Shown: positions 1-9,123, counted from the stretch's first letter. The stretch: DNA of 64,000 nt from DMER01 sp003451645 (GCA_031976175.1 DALYLR010000014.1:13082-77081), one strand, 5' to 3'. Numbers and translations: made by a program. Notes: generated from the letters alone by a model not told the origin.

Positions 1-306
1 GGGCTTTGCGAAGGCGAGCCACTCCTGAGCGTTAACGCGCGTGTGCAAAGTGAGATCGATGGCGGCGGCATCGCTCTGACCCCGAGCAGGCCGCGTCGCT
101 TGAAGCTGAACGGGCAGAACGCGCGTATCATTGGCGACCATCACATCACCCGCCCTGAGGAATCGGGGCAGATCGCAGACGCGCGCCTCTTCAAAATGGG
201 CTGCCCCCTCGTGAACGATGAGGAGGCGCGCTTGATCGCGCGGCGAGACGGGCCGCAAGGCGATAAGGTCCTGAGGCAGCGAGAAGTCGAAATCGCGGAG
301 CTGCAT
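1..306 (-). CDS. queA: S-adenosylmethionine:tRNA ribosyltransferase-isomerase, 5' part only
   Basis: This is the N-terminal 102 codons of QueA, which transfers and isomerises the ribosyl moiety of AdoMet onto preQ1-modified tRNA to make epoxyqueuosine. The visible reading begins MQLRDFDFSLPQDLIALRP and contains the typical LPQ-LIA-RP motif, the ARLL strand and the DVMVANDTRVLP segment, all characteristic of QueA N-termini. The start at 306 follows the stop of coaD by only ten bases, so the two are probably co-transcribed. The gene runs off the left edge of the window, so nothing can be said of its C-terminus. Assignment is by motif recognition and is confident. Confidence 0.9.
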   Translation of the reverse strand, partial: MQLRDFDFSLPQDLIALRPVSPRDQARLLIVHEGAAHFEEARVCDLPRFLRAGDVMVANDTRVLPVQLQATRPARGQSDAAAIDLTLHTRVNAQEWLAFAKP

Positions 307-316
307 ACGGAAGGTA

Positions 317-949
317 TTAACGTCGGCGAGGGCGCACTGGCGAACGCCGCTGTGGCACGGCGACCGCTTGCACTGCACGGGCGGCGGCAACCGGACGCGC
401 CTTTGCGCCATCCAACTTCGAGGTGGCAGCCCGCCGGTCGGCATATTTGGCCATCAATTTGTCAATCACAAAGGGTGAGGCAAAGGCGGTCACATCGCCA
501 TTGAGCGCGCATATCTCCTTCACTAAGCGGCTGGCGATGGATTGATGCTTGGGATCCGCCATGAGGAAGACCGTCTCGATATCCGGGTTGATCTCCATAT
601 TCATGCCGACCATCTGAAACTCATATTCAAAGTCGGAAACCGCGCGCAGGCCCCGGACGATCATGGTGGCGCCGATCTTCTCGGCAAAATGCATGAGCAA
701 AATGCCAAAGGGTTCAACCGTGATTTTGATGCCGTTTTGAACCGCGATAGGCGCGACCTCATGCTTGACCATCTCCACACGCTCACTGACGGTGAAGAGT
801 GGGCCTTTGGTCTCGTTGGTCGCGACGCCTATGACCAAATGGTCAACGAGCCGCGCGGCCCGGCGGATGATATCCATATGACCATTGGTGATCGGGTCAA
901 AGGTGCCGGGATAAAGCCCGACCCGTAGGCGGCGGATTGGCGATTTCAT
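317..949 (-). CDS. coaD: Phosphopantetheine adenylyltransferase with Arg/Pro-rich C-terminal tail
   Basis: CoaD transfers AMP from ATP to 4'-phosphopantetheine, the penultimate step of coenzyme A synthesis, in the cytosol. The nucleotidyltransferase signature GTFDPITNGH is near residue 15, RGLRAVSDFEYEFQM lies mid-protein, and HQSIASRLVKEI matches the (I)SS-LVKE element. The core ends about residue 168, which is the normal family length. The protein then continues for about 40 residues of alanine-, arginine- and proline-rich sequence ending RRSPVRPRRR, which is not part of the fold. The downstream neighbour queA follows closely. The tail could be a genuine extension or read-through caused by loss of the original stop; its composition does not suggest a domain. 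Confidence 0.93.
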   Translation of the reverse strand: MKSPIRRLRVGLYPGTFDPITNGHMDIIRRAARLVDHLVIGVATNETKGPLFTVSERVEMVKHEVAPIAVQNGIKITVEPFGILLMHFAEKIGATMIVRGLRAVSDFEYEFQMVGMNMEINPDIETVFLMADPKHQSIASRLVKEICALNGDVTAFASPFVIDKLMAKYADRRAATSKLDGAKARPVAAARAVQAVAVPQRRSPVRPRRR

Positions 950-1038
950 GCGCGTGGCTGACCCATTGAAAAATCCAGCTGCCTATTGTGGGCCCTAACT
1001 CCTTAAAGAAGGCAAGATGCCAGTGAGCTAAAAGGTCA

Positions 1039-1074
1039 CAAAAATGCAAACGCCCCAGCCGTGAGACTGGGGCG
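1039..1074 (-). terminator. Rho-independent terminator after the acyl-CoA dehydrogenase operon
   Basis: An eight-base-pair perfect stem, CGCCCCAG at 1051-1058 with CTGGGGCG at 1067-1074, encloses an eight-base loop. Read on the minus strand it is followed by the T-rich run TTTGCATTTTTG. It lies just beyond the stop of the acyl-CoA dehydrogenase gene that ends at 1098, so it should end transcription of that operon before coaD. Confidence 0.8.
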
Positions 1075-1097
1075 CGAGCCTGAACGCCGGATAATCG

Positions 1098-2336
1098 TTA
1101 GCGGCCGGCCGGGGCCTTATTGAAGGGCACGTCCTTGTCCACACGGATATCGGCAGGAAGACCGAGCACGCGCTCGGCAATGATATTGCGCAAGATTTCG
1201 TCCGTACCGCCCGCAATCCGCAAGCCAGGCGCGGACATGAAGGCCTGCTGGAACATCGCTTCGTGCGGAACCTGCTCGCGGCCGGACATGATGCCGCCCA
1301 TATCCTCCAGGTCCATCGCGAAGGAGGCCAAGTCCTGAAGCTTTTGCGCCACGACGATCTTGGCAATGGAGGCCTCCGGCCCCGGGATCTGCCCCTTGGA
1401 GAGGGCGGTCATGGTGCGGTAGGTGGTGAACTTCAAGCCTTCCGAGCGCACATACCAATCCGCAAGGCGCTCGCGCACGGCGGCGTTTTTGATGGCGGGG
1501 CCATCCTCCAGCTCGATGGTGCGCGCCAGCGCCATCAACTCGCGCACATCGGGACCCTGCCCGCCTGTGCCGCCGCCCACAGCAAGCCGCTCATGCATGA
1601 GGGTGGTCAGGGCCGCTTCCCAGCCCTTGCCCACGTCATGAAGGCGCTGGTGATCGGGGATGCGCACATTGGTGAAGAACACCTCGTTGAAATTGGCGCC
1701 GCCGGATATCTGTTTGATCGGGCGCACTTCAACACCCGGCGACTTCATGTCCAGGAAGAACATCGTCAGGCCCTTGTGCTTAGGCACGGAGGGATCGGTC
1801 CGTGTCAGCAAAATGCCGAAGTCGGAGTAATGCGCGCCCGAGGTCCAGATCTTCTGACCGTTGATGATCCAGTCATTGCCATCGCGCTCGGCCTTGGTGC
1901 GGATACCGGCAACATCAGAGCCGGCCGCAGGCTCTGAAAACAACTGACACCAAACCTCTTCGCCAAACAAAGCAGGCTTCACATAGCGCGCCTTGTGCTC
2001 AGCACTCGTGTATTGCATGACGGTCGGGATGCACATGCCCAGGCCGATTTCGAAAAATCCGGCAGGCACATCGAATTTGGACTCTTCTTGGCCGTAGATC
2101 ACGCTTTGGATCGGCGTGCCGCCCATCCCGCCCCATTCCTTGGGCCACGTGATCCGCGCATAGCCCGCGGCCGCGCGCTTGGCCTGCCATTCCTTGGCGC
2201 GTTTCAGGCCCTCGGCCTCGCTGAGGGACGCGCGCGCTTTTAGCGTATCAGGCGTTTTTGGTTTGGCGTTAGCTTCGAGCCAATGGCGCACTTCAGTGCG
2301 GAAGCGGGCCTCTTCGGGGGTGTCTTCGAAATTCAT
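1098..2336 (-). CDS. Acyl-CoA dehydrogenase, catalytic-type subunit (FadE-like)
   Basis: A 412-residue flavin-dependent acyl-CoA dehydrogenase that introduces a trans-2 double bond into an acyl-CoA thioester. Family signatures include EVWCQLFSEPAAGSD (residues 127-141), the WIINGQKIWTSGA flavin/substrate strand (156-168) and the C-terminal GGTDEILRNIIAERVLG. At the position of the MCAD catalytic glutamate (YEGT) this protein has glycine (AGGT). It instead carries Glu249 in LMHERLAVGG, matching the isovaleryl-CoA dehydrogenase-type base. It is encoded 29 bases after a second, smaller dehydrogenase gene, so the two probably form an operon and perhaps a heteromeric enzyme. The substrate cannot be read from sequence. 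Confidence 0.9.
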   Translation of the reverse strand: MNFEDTPEEARFRTEVRHWLEANAKPKTPDTLKARASLSEAEGLKRAKEWQAKRAAAGYARITWPKEWGGMGGTPIQSVIYGQEESKFDVPAGFFEIGLGMCIPTVMQYTSAEHKARYVKPALFGEEVWCQLFSEPAAGSDVAGIRTKAERDGNDWIINGQKIWTSGAHYSDFGILLTRTDPSVPKHKGLTMFFLDMKSPGVEVRPIKQISGGANFNEVFFTNVRIPDHQRLHDVGKGWEAALTTLMHERLAVGGGTGGQGPDVRELMALARTIELEDGPAIKNAAVRERLADWYVRSEGLKFTTYRTMTALSKGQIPGPEASIAKIVVAQKLQDLASFAMDLEDMGGIMSGREQVPHEAMFQQAFMSAPGLRIAGGTDEILRNIIAERVLGLPADIRVDKDVPFNKAPAGR

Positions 2337-2365
2337 GAGTGCGTGTCCTTCAATGGCAGTGGAGT

Positions 2366-3493
2366 TCAGGCGGCATTGCGGCTTTCGAGCCGTGCGATCA
2401 GCTTGTCTTTCCAGGCGCGCTCGGACCCGAGCGACAGCGCCAAGAGCTTGGAACGGCGATAGAAGAGGTGGCAGTCGAACTCCCAGGTGAAGCCCATCCC
2501 GCCATGTGTCTGAATGTTTTCTTTGGCTGCGTAGTGGAACGCTTGTGTTGCCGAGACCCGCGCGGCCGCAGCCGCGATGCCCAGTTCAGGCGCGTTGGTC
2601 GATAACGCCCAGGCGCCATAATAGGCATTGGAGCGCGCCAGCTCGTTATAGACATACATGTCCGCAAGCTTGTGCTTAATCGCCTGGAACGAGGCGATCT
2701 GACGGCCGAAGGCATAGCGGTTCAGCGCATAATCCTTGGCCTGAAGCAGTGTCGCATCCGCTCCGCCCACTTGCTCAAAGGCCGTGAGGATCGCCGCGCG
2801 GTCAAGAACGCGCTCCGTAATCGCCCAGCCCTCGCCTTGCGCGCCCAGGAGTTCCGCTGGCGCCCCCGCAAAAGTGATCTCGACCTGATCGCGCGAAGGA
2901 TCCAAAGTCTTTACGCGATGGCGGGTGACGCCGGGGCCTTTGAGGTCGACCAGCGCAAGACTAATGTCGCGCGGACCGCGGCCATCGCCGGAGCGTGCCA
3001 CCACGACCGCGAAATCCGCAACACCACCATCCGTCACCGGCACCTTGCGGCCATCCAGCTTGCCATTGCGGAAGGTGACTTCGATGTTTTTGGCGAGCGG
3101 CGGGTGGGCGCCCTCAGCAATTGCCAAGCAGCCTATCACCTCGCCCGCGGCGATCTTGGGCAAATGGGCTTGCTTCTGGGCGTCACTGCCCGCGAGCATA
3201 ATCGCCTCACCCGCCAGATAGACCGTCGAGGAGAATGGTACGGGCGCCAGTGATCGGCCCATCTCTTCGGCGATCACGCACAATTCCAAGTAACCGAGCC
3301 CTAAACCACCATGGGATTCCGGGATCGAGGTCCCGAGCCAACCCATTTCCGCAATGGCCTTCCAAAGGCTGCGATCGATCCCCACATCCTGATCGAGGCT
3401 GGCGCGGACGACCTTGGCCGAACAGCGCTCAGTCAGGAATTTGCGTGCCTGGTCGCGGAGCATTTTCTGGTCGTCGGAGAAATCGAAATTCAT
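2366..3493 (-). CDS. Acyl-CoA dehydrogenase, second subunit with degenerate catalytic position
   Basis: A 375-residue protein of the acyl-CoA dehydrogenase family: N-terminal helical domain beginning MNFDFSDDQKMLRDQARKF, middle beta domain and C-terminal helices with the THGGMGFTWEFDCHLFYRR motif. At the MCAD catalytic position it has leucine (LSLGS instead of YEGT). At the isovaleryl-type position it has aspartate (VLDRAA) rather than glutamate. That pattern is expected of the partner subunit in the alpha2-beta2 dehydrogenases known from steroid and branched side-chain degradation. It is transcribed first, upstream of the 412-residue partner, and is followed upstream by a marR gene on the same strand about 60 bases away. 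Confidence 0.87.
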   Translation of the reverse strand: MNFDFSDDQKMLRDQARKFLTERCSAKVVRASLDQDVGIDRSLWKAIAEMGWLGTSIPESHGGLGLGYLELCVIAEEMGRSLAPVPFSSTVYLAGEAIMLAGSDAQKQAHLPKIAAGEVIGCLAIAEGAHPPLAKNIEVTFRNGKLDGRKVPVTDGGVADFAVVVARSGDGRGPRDISLALVDLKGPGVTRHRVKTLDPSRDQVEITFAGAPAELLGAQGEGWAITERVLDRAAILTAFEQVGGADATLLQAKDYALNRYAFGRQIASFQAIKHKLADMYVYNELARSNAYYGAWALSTNAPELGIAAAAARVSATQAFHYAAKENIQTHGGMGFTWEFDCHLFYRRSKLLALSLGSERAWKDKLIARLESRNAA

Positions 3494-3556
3494 GAAGTCC
3501 TTCCTGTCTTGCGGTTTATTATTGTTTGGCGAGGCCTGGCCATTTGCACGAACGCG

Positions 3557-4114
3557 CTAAGCCTCCGGCGTCAAATTTGTGAGATTAAGTTTGAGCCTTT
3601 CAAGTTGGGCGATCAGCGCCTCCACCTCCTGGGCCGTCATCCCCATCAAGGCATCGGCAAACACCGCCTTGGAGGCAGCCATCACTTCCGGAACGTAGCG
3701 CTTTATCTTCGCAGAGCAATAGATGCGCTTGATCCGGCGGTCATGGGGATCGGCCTTGCGCTCAATCCAGCCGCCATTCTCAAGCCGGTCGAGCGCCTTG
3801 CCCAACGGCGCCTTCTCCATATCGAGCTGCTCGGCCAACTCGGTTTGCGTCCGTCCTTCAAAGCGATGGGCAGTGAACAGGACACGCCATTGCGCGCGGG
3901 TCAGCCCACCGGCCTGCAACCGGCGCTCAAAATTGCGGCCCAGCAATCTGTGGATGTCCATAAACAACCAGCCAAGCGCGCTTTCGACACGCAAGATGGC
4001 GGCCGCAGCCTCAAGGGTCTGGGCGGCGCTTTCCGCAGGCGCGGCACTTGGACGCCGATTACCCTTTAGGAGGTCGACTTGGCCCACCCGGCTTTTTCCC
4101 TGGCTTTGTGACAT
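3557..4114 (-). CDS. MarR-family transcriptional regulator
   Basis: A 185-residue winged-helix regulator. The DNA-binding region LTRAQWRVLFTAHRFEGRT-QTELAEQLDMEKAPLGKALDRLENGGWIERK, followed by the wing with D-HDRRIKRIYCS, is typical MarR. An N-terminal stretch of about 40 residues before the first dimerisation helix is low complexity. It is divergent from the RND efflux genes, with only 39 bases between the two start codons, and is also the first gene before the acyl-CoA dehydrogenase pair. MarR proteins usually repress their own gene and a divergent efflux operon and are released by small aromatic ligands, so control of the pump is the likeliest job (inference); control of the dehydrogenases is also possible. 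Confidence 0.88.
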   Translation of the reverse strand: MSQSQGKSRVGQVDLLKGNRRPSAAPAESAAQTLEAAAAILRVESALGWLFMDIHRLLGRNFERRLQAGGLTRAQWRVLFTAHRFEGRTQTELAEQLDMEKAPLGKALDRLENGGWIERKADPHDRRIKRIYCSAKIKRYVPEVMAASKAVFADALMGMTAQEVEALIAQLERLKLNLTNLTPEA

Positions 4115-4153
4115 GGAATATCGTATCCTAGATTATTAGTTTTTGAGCGTTTT

Positions 4154-5326
4154 GTGTCAATGCCAGTACCCTACCGTCTTATCACAATATTTGGTTGTGC
4201 AGCATTGCTCGCCGCTTGCGGGGATAATGCTGGCCAATCCAGCCAAGCGTCAAAAGCTCAGTCGCGAGCAGAGCCAACCGCGGCGCTAGCCCCTGCGTTC
4301 ACCGAAGCCGTCGTAAAGCGAGAGGAAATCGCCCAGCCGGTCGTTGGCACAGGGTCAATCTATGCGGTCAAGACGACTGATCTTGGCCCCTCGGTTGATG
4401 GCATTATCCAAGAAATCTACGTCAAGGTCGGTGACCAGGTCCGCAAGGGTCAGGCACTGTTCAAAACCCGCGATGTTGACGCCAGATTTGCCGTGCAAGA
4501 GGTCGAGCGCCAGCTCGCGCTCGCCAAGGCGCAAGCGGACAACGCACGCAGCGAAATGCGCCGTCAGTCGCAACTGAAGTCCGGCGGATGGGTCTCGACG
4601 TCGCGGATGGACACGATCTCCACCAATGCTCGCGTCACGGACGCGCAGGTTGGCGTGTGGGAAGCCCGGCTGGCAGCCGCCCGCCAAGTCCTGAACGATA
4701 CGACCGTGCGCGCGCCTTACGATGGCGTGATCACCCGCCGGGACGCGGATGAGGGCAAGTTCATGGCGACCCGCATCCCCGGCGGTGGCGCGGGCGGTGG
4801 CGGCGGAGGTGTGGTCCAGATCATGTATATCGCAACCGTTGCCGCGATCGTGCAGGTGCCTGAGGCCTATCTGCCAGCCGTCACGGTGGGCGTGCCCGTT
4901 ACCTTGCGGATCGATAGCCTGGACCGCGAATTCAAGTCGACGGTCACGGTCGTCAATCACCGTCTTGATTTGGCGACCCGCTCAGTTGAGGTCCGCATTG
5001 CCCTGCCCAATCAGGACCTTGCCATCCGGCCCGGCCTTTTCGTCCGCGCGGAGTTTGCGGCGAAACCGCGCCCCGTGCTGGTCGTTGACCGGAACGCGAT
5101 CTTTGGGCCCGATGGCGCTCACTACGCCTTCCGGCTTGAGAATGGCATTGTCCGCAAAGTCTCGCTCAGCGCGCGTGCGGTCACGCAAGACCGTATGGAG
5201 CTGTTGACCAACGTTCCTGAGGGGACCCGGCTGTTGATGGGCGCAGGGATAGAGGCCCTAAAGGACGGTGATCTGCTCCCCGGTCTGGGGCCAAAGGAAA
5301 GCGCGCGGATCAAAACCGAAGGATAG
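4154..5326 (+). CDS. RND efflux periplasmic adaptor, lipoprotein (HlyD/AcrA type)
   Basis: A 390-residue membrane-fusion protein that links an inner-membrane RND pump to an outer-membrane channel. The N-terminus has a lipoprotein signal ending LLAAC, with the lipidated cysteine near residue 22. It is followed by a biotinyl-lipoyl half (DGIIQEIYVKVGDQVRKGQALF), a coiled-coil hairpin rich in A, Q, R and K, the second lipoyl half (TVRAPYDGVITRRDADEGKFM), a glycine-rich linker GGGAGGGGGGV and a beta-barrel domain. The start is GTG at 4154; ATG at 4160 is an alternative. Ten bases separate it from the transporter gene, which makes an operon. Divergent marR suggests the controlling repressor. No outer-membrane factor gene is adjacent. 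Confidence 0.92.
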   Translation: MSMPVPYRLITIFGCAALLAACGDNAGQSSQASKAQSRAEPTAALAPAFTEAVVKREEIAQPVVGTGSIYAVKTTDLGPSVDGIIQEIYVKVGDQVRKGQALFKTRDVDARFAVQEVERQLALAKAQADNARSEMRRQSQLKSGGWVSTSRMDTISTNARVTDAQVGVWEARLAAARQVLNDTTVRAPYDGVITRRDADEGKFMATRIPGGGAGGGGGGVVQIMYIATVAAIVQVPEAYLPAVTVGVPVTLRIDSLDREFKSTVTVVNHRLDLATRSVEVRIALPNQDLAIRPGLFVRAEFAAKPRPVLVVDRNAIFGPDGAHYAFRLENGIVRKVSLSARAVTQDRMELLTNVPEGTRLLMGAGIEALKDGDLLPGLGPKESARIKTEG

Positions 5327-5336
5327 GCGCAGGCCC

Positions 5337-8300
5337 ATGTGGATTTCTGATCTATCGATCCGCAGGCCCGTCCTGGCCGTCATGGTCATCGGCGCGTTGG
5401 TGGCCTTGGGCTGGATATCCTATCAGCGCATCGGGGTCGATCTGTTCCCCCGCGTCGAGTTCCCCTTTGTCGTCATTACGACCGTCCTTGATGGCGCAAG
5501 CCCGGAGACCGTTGAGACCGAGGTGACGGATACGCTCGAATCACAGGTGAACACGATCGCAGGGATCAAATCCCTTAACTCGCAAAGCACGGAGGGAATT
5601 TCCCAAGTCATCGTCGAATTCGGCCTCTCCGAAAATCCGGACACCAAGGCCCAGGACGTGCGCGACAAGGTCAATCTAGCCCTTCGCGACCTTCCCCAAG
5701 ATGCCGAGCAGCCCATCATCCAGAAATTGGATCCCGACGCCGAGCCGATCCTGTCGGTCATGCTGTCCGGTGACATGCCGGTCAAAGAACTGACACGCAT
5801 CGCCGAGAAAACGGTCAAGGAACAATTGCAGCGCGTGCCCGGTGTCGGAGACGTGGCCTTGCTGGGCGGCCGCAAACGGCAAATCCGCATCTGGCTCGAT
5901 GCCGACCGTCTGCGGGCGTATAATCTGACCGCGGATGATGTGGTCAACGCGCTGCGGCGCGAGAATGCCAATGTTCCAGCGGGCCGCGTCGAAACGGGCG
6001 GCGGCCAGGAGGAGCTGGGCGTCAAAACCAATGCGCAGTCCAGAACCGTCGCGGGCTTTGGAGAGATCGTGGTTGCCTTCCGCGGCAATGCGCTGCCCAC
6101 CCGCATCAGGGACATTGCGCGCGTCGAGGACGGGGTTGAGGATGAGCGCTCCGCCGCAGCCCTGAACATGAAGCCAGGCATTTCTCTCGAAGTCCGCAGG
6201 CAGTCCGGCCAAAACACGCTGGCGGTCGCCAAAGCGGTCAAGGCCGAGGTCGAGCGGCTGCGCAGCCAATTGCCGCCCACGATCAAGATGACAGTGGCGC
6301 GCGACATCTCGGTCTTTATCGAGGACTCCATCCACGACGTCACGATTGACATCATCATTGGTATCTTCCTGGTGGTAGTGATCACTTGGGCTTTTCTGCT
6401 GGACTTCAGAGCGACCGTCATTGTCGCGGTCGCCATGCCCACCTCGCTGATCGCCACGTTCTTTGCGTTCTATTGGGCGGGCTTCACCTTGAACATGATG
6501 ACCCTGATGGCGTTTTCCGTTGCCATCGGGCTGCTCGTGGACGACGCCATCGTGGTGCTCGAAAGCGTCCACCATAAATTGGAGCAAGGGCTGGCGCCCA
6601 ATGACGCCGCCTCGACGGGCTCCCGAGAGGTTGCCGTGGCGGTGATGGCGGGCACGTGGGCGGTGGTGGCCGTATTCGTGCCGATCGCCTTTATGGAAGG
6701 CATTGTAGGTCGCTTCTTCTTTCAGTACGGCTTGGCGATTGTGTTCTCGGTGCTTGTCTCGCTGTTGGTGTCACTGACACTAACGCCCATGCTCTGCGCG
6801 CGGTTTTTGACCAAGCTCAAACTGGGCCCGATCAGTAGCCGGGTTGATGCATTTCACCACGGTATGGAGGCCTTCTACCGGCGCATTCTGCATTGGGTGC
6901 TGGACCATCGCTGGCTGACCATGGCCGCAGGACTTGCAACTGTGGTTGCTGGCGTGACCTTGGCACGCGGCATTCCCTTTGCCTTTCAGGCCAAGACGGA
7001 CCGCGCCGAGTTCCTGGCCAAGGTTGACTTGCCCTTTGGCATGGGCATCGCGCAGTCGAAAGTCATCGGCGCAAGGGTCGCGGATGCGCTGTTGAAAACT
7101 GAGCATATCGAGACCGTCTTCATGACCATCGGCTCGGGCGCGCAGGCGCGCGTCAACCGCGTGAACTTTTACGTGGGGCTAACGCCGAAAAAGGGCCGCA
7201 CAGATAGCCAATTCGTGGTCATGCAGGCCGCGCGCAAGGCGATGGCGGCCGCAGCCCCTGAGGCCACGCACATTGAGGCGACCGAAGTGCCCTGGGTGTC
7301 CGGCAATTCCGACTTCAATGCTGACGTGACATTCTCTCTTGTGGGGCCATCCTTGGACGTCCTGCGGCAGAAGGCCGACGCCATCGTCACGCAAATGAAG
7401 GCTAGACCCGCCTTCTTCACGGATGCCCGCTCCTCCTATGAGCCCGGAAAGCCGGAGGTGCAGATATCGGTGGACCGGGCTCGCGCCGCCGATCAAGGCG
7501 TTGCCGCGCGCTCGCTCGCTACAACGGTGCGCGCGCTGGTAGGCGGGGTTGATGCAGGCACCTATGAAGAGCTTGGCGATCGCTATGATGTGCGCGTACG
7601 CCTGCAAGAGGATCAGCGCAACGATCCGGCCAAACTGGCGCAGTTGCAGGTGCGCAACCAGACCGGGGGGCTGACAGAGTTGTCATCTATAGCGGACTTT
7701 ACCGTTGCGGAGGGGCCTGCGCAGATCAATCGCCGCGACCGTGCTCGCACGATCACCATCATTGCCAACCTTCCGCCAGGGGTCGCGCTGGGCACAGCCA
7801 CGAACGAACTGCAGAGCATTGTCCGCGAGGTAAATTTGGGCCCCGGTTATGCCGGCATCTTCACCGGTCAGGCGGAGCGGATGAAGGAGAGCGCGGCGGC
7901 CATCGGCTTTGCCTTCGTGCTCGCGATGGTGGCACTCTATATGATCCTGGCGAGCCAGTTTGACCGCTTTTTCCAACCCCTGATCGTCATGCTGACGGCA
8001 CCCTTGTCGTTCGTGGGCGCCTTTGCGGCGCTGGCGTTTTCGGGCTTTGAGCTGACCCTGTTCGCCCAGATCGGCATGATCGCGCTGATGGGCCTGGTTA
8101 TGAAGAATGGCATTCTGCTGGTGGACTATGCAAACACCGCGCGCCAGGAGCGCGGGCTGGATGCCAAGGCGGCCATCGCCGAAGCAGGACCGCGGCGGAT
8201 GCGACCGGTTCTCATGACCCAGCTAGCGACCGTGTTCGGTATGATCCCGGTTGCCATTTCGGTTAGCCAGGGGGCGGAGTTCCGCAACGGCATGGGTGTG

Positions 8301-8444
8301 CTGATTATCGGGGGTATTCTGTCCTCGACCTTCCTGACCTTGCTGATCGTCCCGGTTGCTTATTCCTTAATGGACGACGGCGCGAGGCTGGTGTCGCGCC
8401 TCCTTGGGTCCAAGCGTCAAAGTTCGCCCGAGCCCGCCGAGTGA
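5337..8444 (+). CDS. RND multidrug/solute efflux transporter (AcrB/MexF-like family)
   Basis: A 1035-residue proton-driven resistance-nodulation-division pump of normal family length. I start it at ATG 5337 because the protein then begins MWISDLSIRRPVLAVMV, the classic RND first helix; an upstream in-frame extension lacks that form. The TM4 proton-relay motif is present as AIGLLVDDAIVVLE, and the GMIALMGLVMKNGILLVDYAN helix near the C-terminus is the matching TM10-11 signature. Two large periplasmic loops follow TM1 and TM7. With its lipoprotein adaptor it forms an inner-membrane/periplasm pair; substrates are unknown. Regulation is probably by the divergent MarR protein. Confidence 0.95.
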   Translation: MWISDLSIRRPVLAVMVIGALVALGWISYQRIGVDLFPRVEFPFVVITTVLDGASPETVETEVTDTLESQVNTIAGIKSLNSQSTEGISQVIVEFGLSENPDTKAQDVRDKVNLALRDLPQDAEQPIIQKLDPDAEPILSVMLSGDMPVKELTRIAEKTVKEQLQRVPGVGDVALLGGRKRQIRIWLDADRLRAYNLTADDVVNALRRENANVPAGRVETGGGQEELGVKTNAQSRTVAGFGEIVVAFRGNALPTRIRDIARVEDGVEDERSAAALNMKPGISLEVRRQSGQNTLAVAKAVKAEVERLRSQLPPTIKMTVARDISVFIEDSIHDVTIDIIIGIFLVVVITWAFLLDFRATVIVAVAMPTSLIATFFAFYWAGFTLNMMTLMAFSVAIGLLVDDAIVVLESVHHKLEQGLAPNDAASTGSREVAVAVMAGTWAVVAVFVPIAFMEGIVGRFFFQYGLAIVFSVLVSLLVSLTLTPMLCARFLTKLKLGPISSRVDAFHHGMEAFYRRILHWVLDHRWLTMAAGLATVVAGVTLARGIPFAFQAKTDRAEFLAKVDLPFGMGIAQSKVIGARVADALLKTEHIETVFMTIGSGAQARVNRVNFYVGLTPKKGRTDSQFVVMQAARKAMAAAAPEATHIEATEVPWVSGNSDFNADVTFSLVGPSLDVLRQKADAIVTQMKARPAFFTDARSSYEPGKPEVQISVDRARAADQGVAARSLATTVRALVGGVDAGTYEELGDRYDVRVRLQEDQRNDPAKLAQLQVRNQTGGLTELSSIADFTVAEGPAQINRRDRARTITIIANLPPGVALGTATNELQSIVREVNLGPGYAGIFTGQAERMKESAAAIGFAFVLAMVALYMILASQFDRFFQPLIVMLTAPLSFVGAFAALAFSGFELTLFAQIGMIALMGLVMKNGILLVDYANTARQERGLDAKAAIAEAGPRRMRPVLMTQLATVFGMIPVAISVSQGAEFRNGMGVLIIGGILSSTFLTLLIVPVAYSLMDDGARLVSRLLGSKRQSSPEPAE

Positions 8445-8519
8445 ATTTTACCGGTTCTTAGCAGGCTTGCGGCACAGTCTGCCCGTAATCCTTCATCATT
8501 GTCCGCCGGGAACCGCGTC

Positions 8520-9056
8520 ATGGCAAAGGCCACTTTCCACAAGAATCAGCGCGTTTTCGTGCGCCCGGTCGGCACCTGGGCTCTGGTTGAAAAAGTCATG
8601 CCGCAATGGGCCAAGGGTCTGGATGAGCCTTTGCGCGTCTTTTACGATGTGGGCTTGGGCCGCGAATTCGCGTCTGAAGAACTTCAATGCGAGACCGTGC
8701 CCGATGCGGTCCAAGCCAAGCGCCAGGAGCATTGGCGCCTGGTGCGCTCGCGCAATAAGTGGAAATCGCCCGCCGAGTGCACACACCACCCCTTTCCAGG
8801 CACCCACCCCTTGGTGATCACCAATGACGCGGAATGGGGTGGCTGGCGGGTCCCGGGCGCCGAGTATGATCTCTACCCGGAGCGCATTGAACATCAGGCC
8901 CGTGTAATCGTCAGCGCGCCGCGGCTGGCGGCAATTGCCCGCTCGCTCGTCGACGCGCTGCGCGACCAGCCCCACGATCTGCCGGATGATGTGGCGGCTC
9001 TCGCCCAAGAAGCCCAAGCGGTCTTGCGCTATATCGACCAAGCGGCACCAGAGTAA
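8520..9056 (+). CDS. Conserved protein of unknown function
   Basis: I do not recognise this 178-residue protein. It has no signal peptide or membrane helix and is predicted cytosolic. It begins MAKATFHKNQRVFVRPVG and contains a run rich in tryptophan, histidine and proline (WKSPAECTHHPFPGTHPL, WGGWRVPGAEYDLYPERI), which looks like a conserved core. A helical C-terminus carries LVDALRDQPHDLPDDV. I choose ATG 8520 rather than TTG 8499 because GGGA lies upstream at usable spacing. It stands between the RND pump and pepN on the same strand, and nothing in the context indicates a role. Confidence 0.75.
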   Translation: MAKATFHKNQRVFVRPVGTWALVEKVMPQWAKGLDEPLRVFYDVGLGREFASEELQCETVPDAVQAKRQEHWRLVRSRNKWKSPAECTHHPFPGTHPLVITNDAEWGGWRVPGAEYDLYPERIEHQARVIVSAPRLAAIARSLVDALRDQPHDLPDDVAALAQEAQAVLRYIDQAAPE

Positions 9057-9123
9057 GCCTCTCGCCAAGTCCCGGCCAGATGGGCTAAGCAAGCGGCTCT
9101 TACCGCTTATCCAGGGCCGCATC

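Noticed and set aside
43..504. Plus-strand frame of 153 codons at the left edge
   Set aside because: It is antisense to queA and coaD, both strongly supported by motifs.
4115..4153. MarR operator in the 39-base divergent spacer
   Set aside because: The spacer is AT-rich and surely regulatory, but I could not find a convincing inverted repeat (only CTAG and partial matches).
5268..5336. Longer start for the RND transporter
   Set aside because: It overlaps the adaptor gene and adds 23 charged residues before the standard MWISDLSIRRP start.
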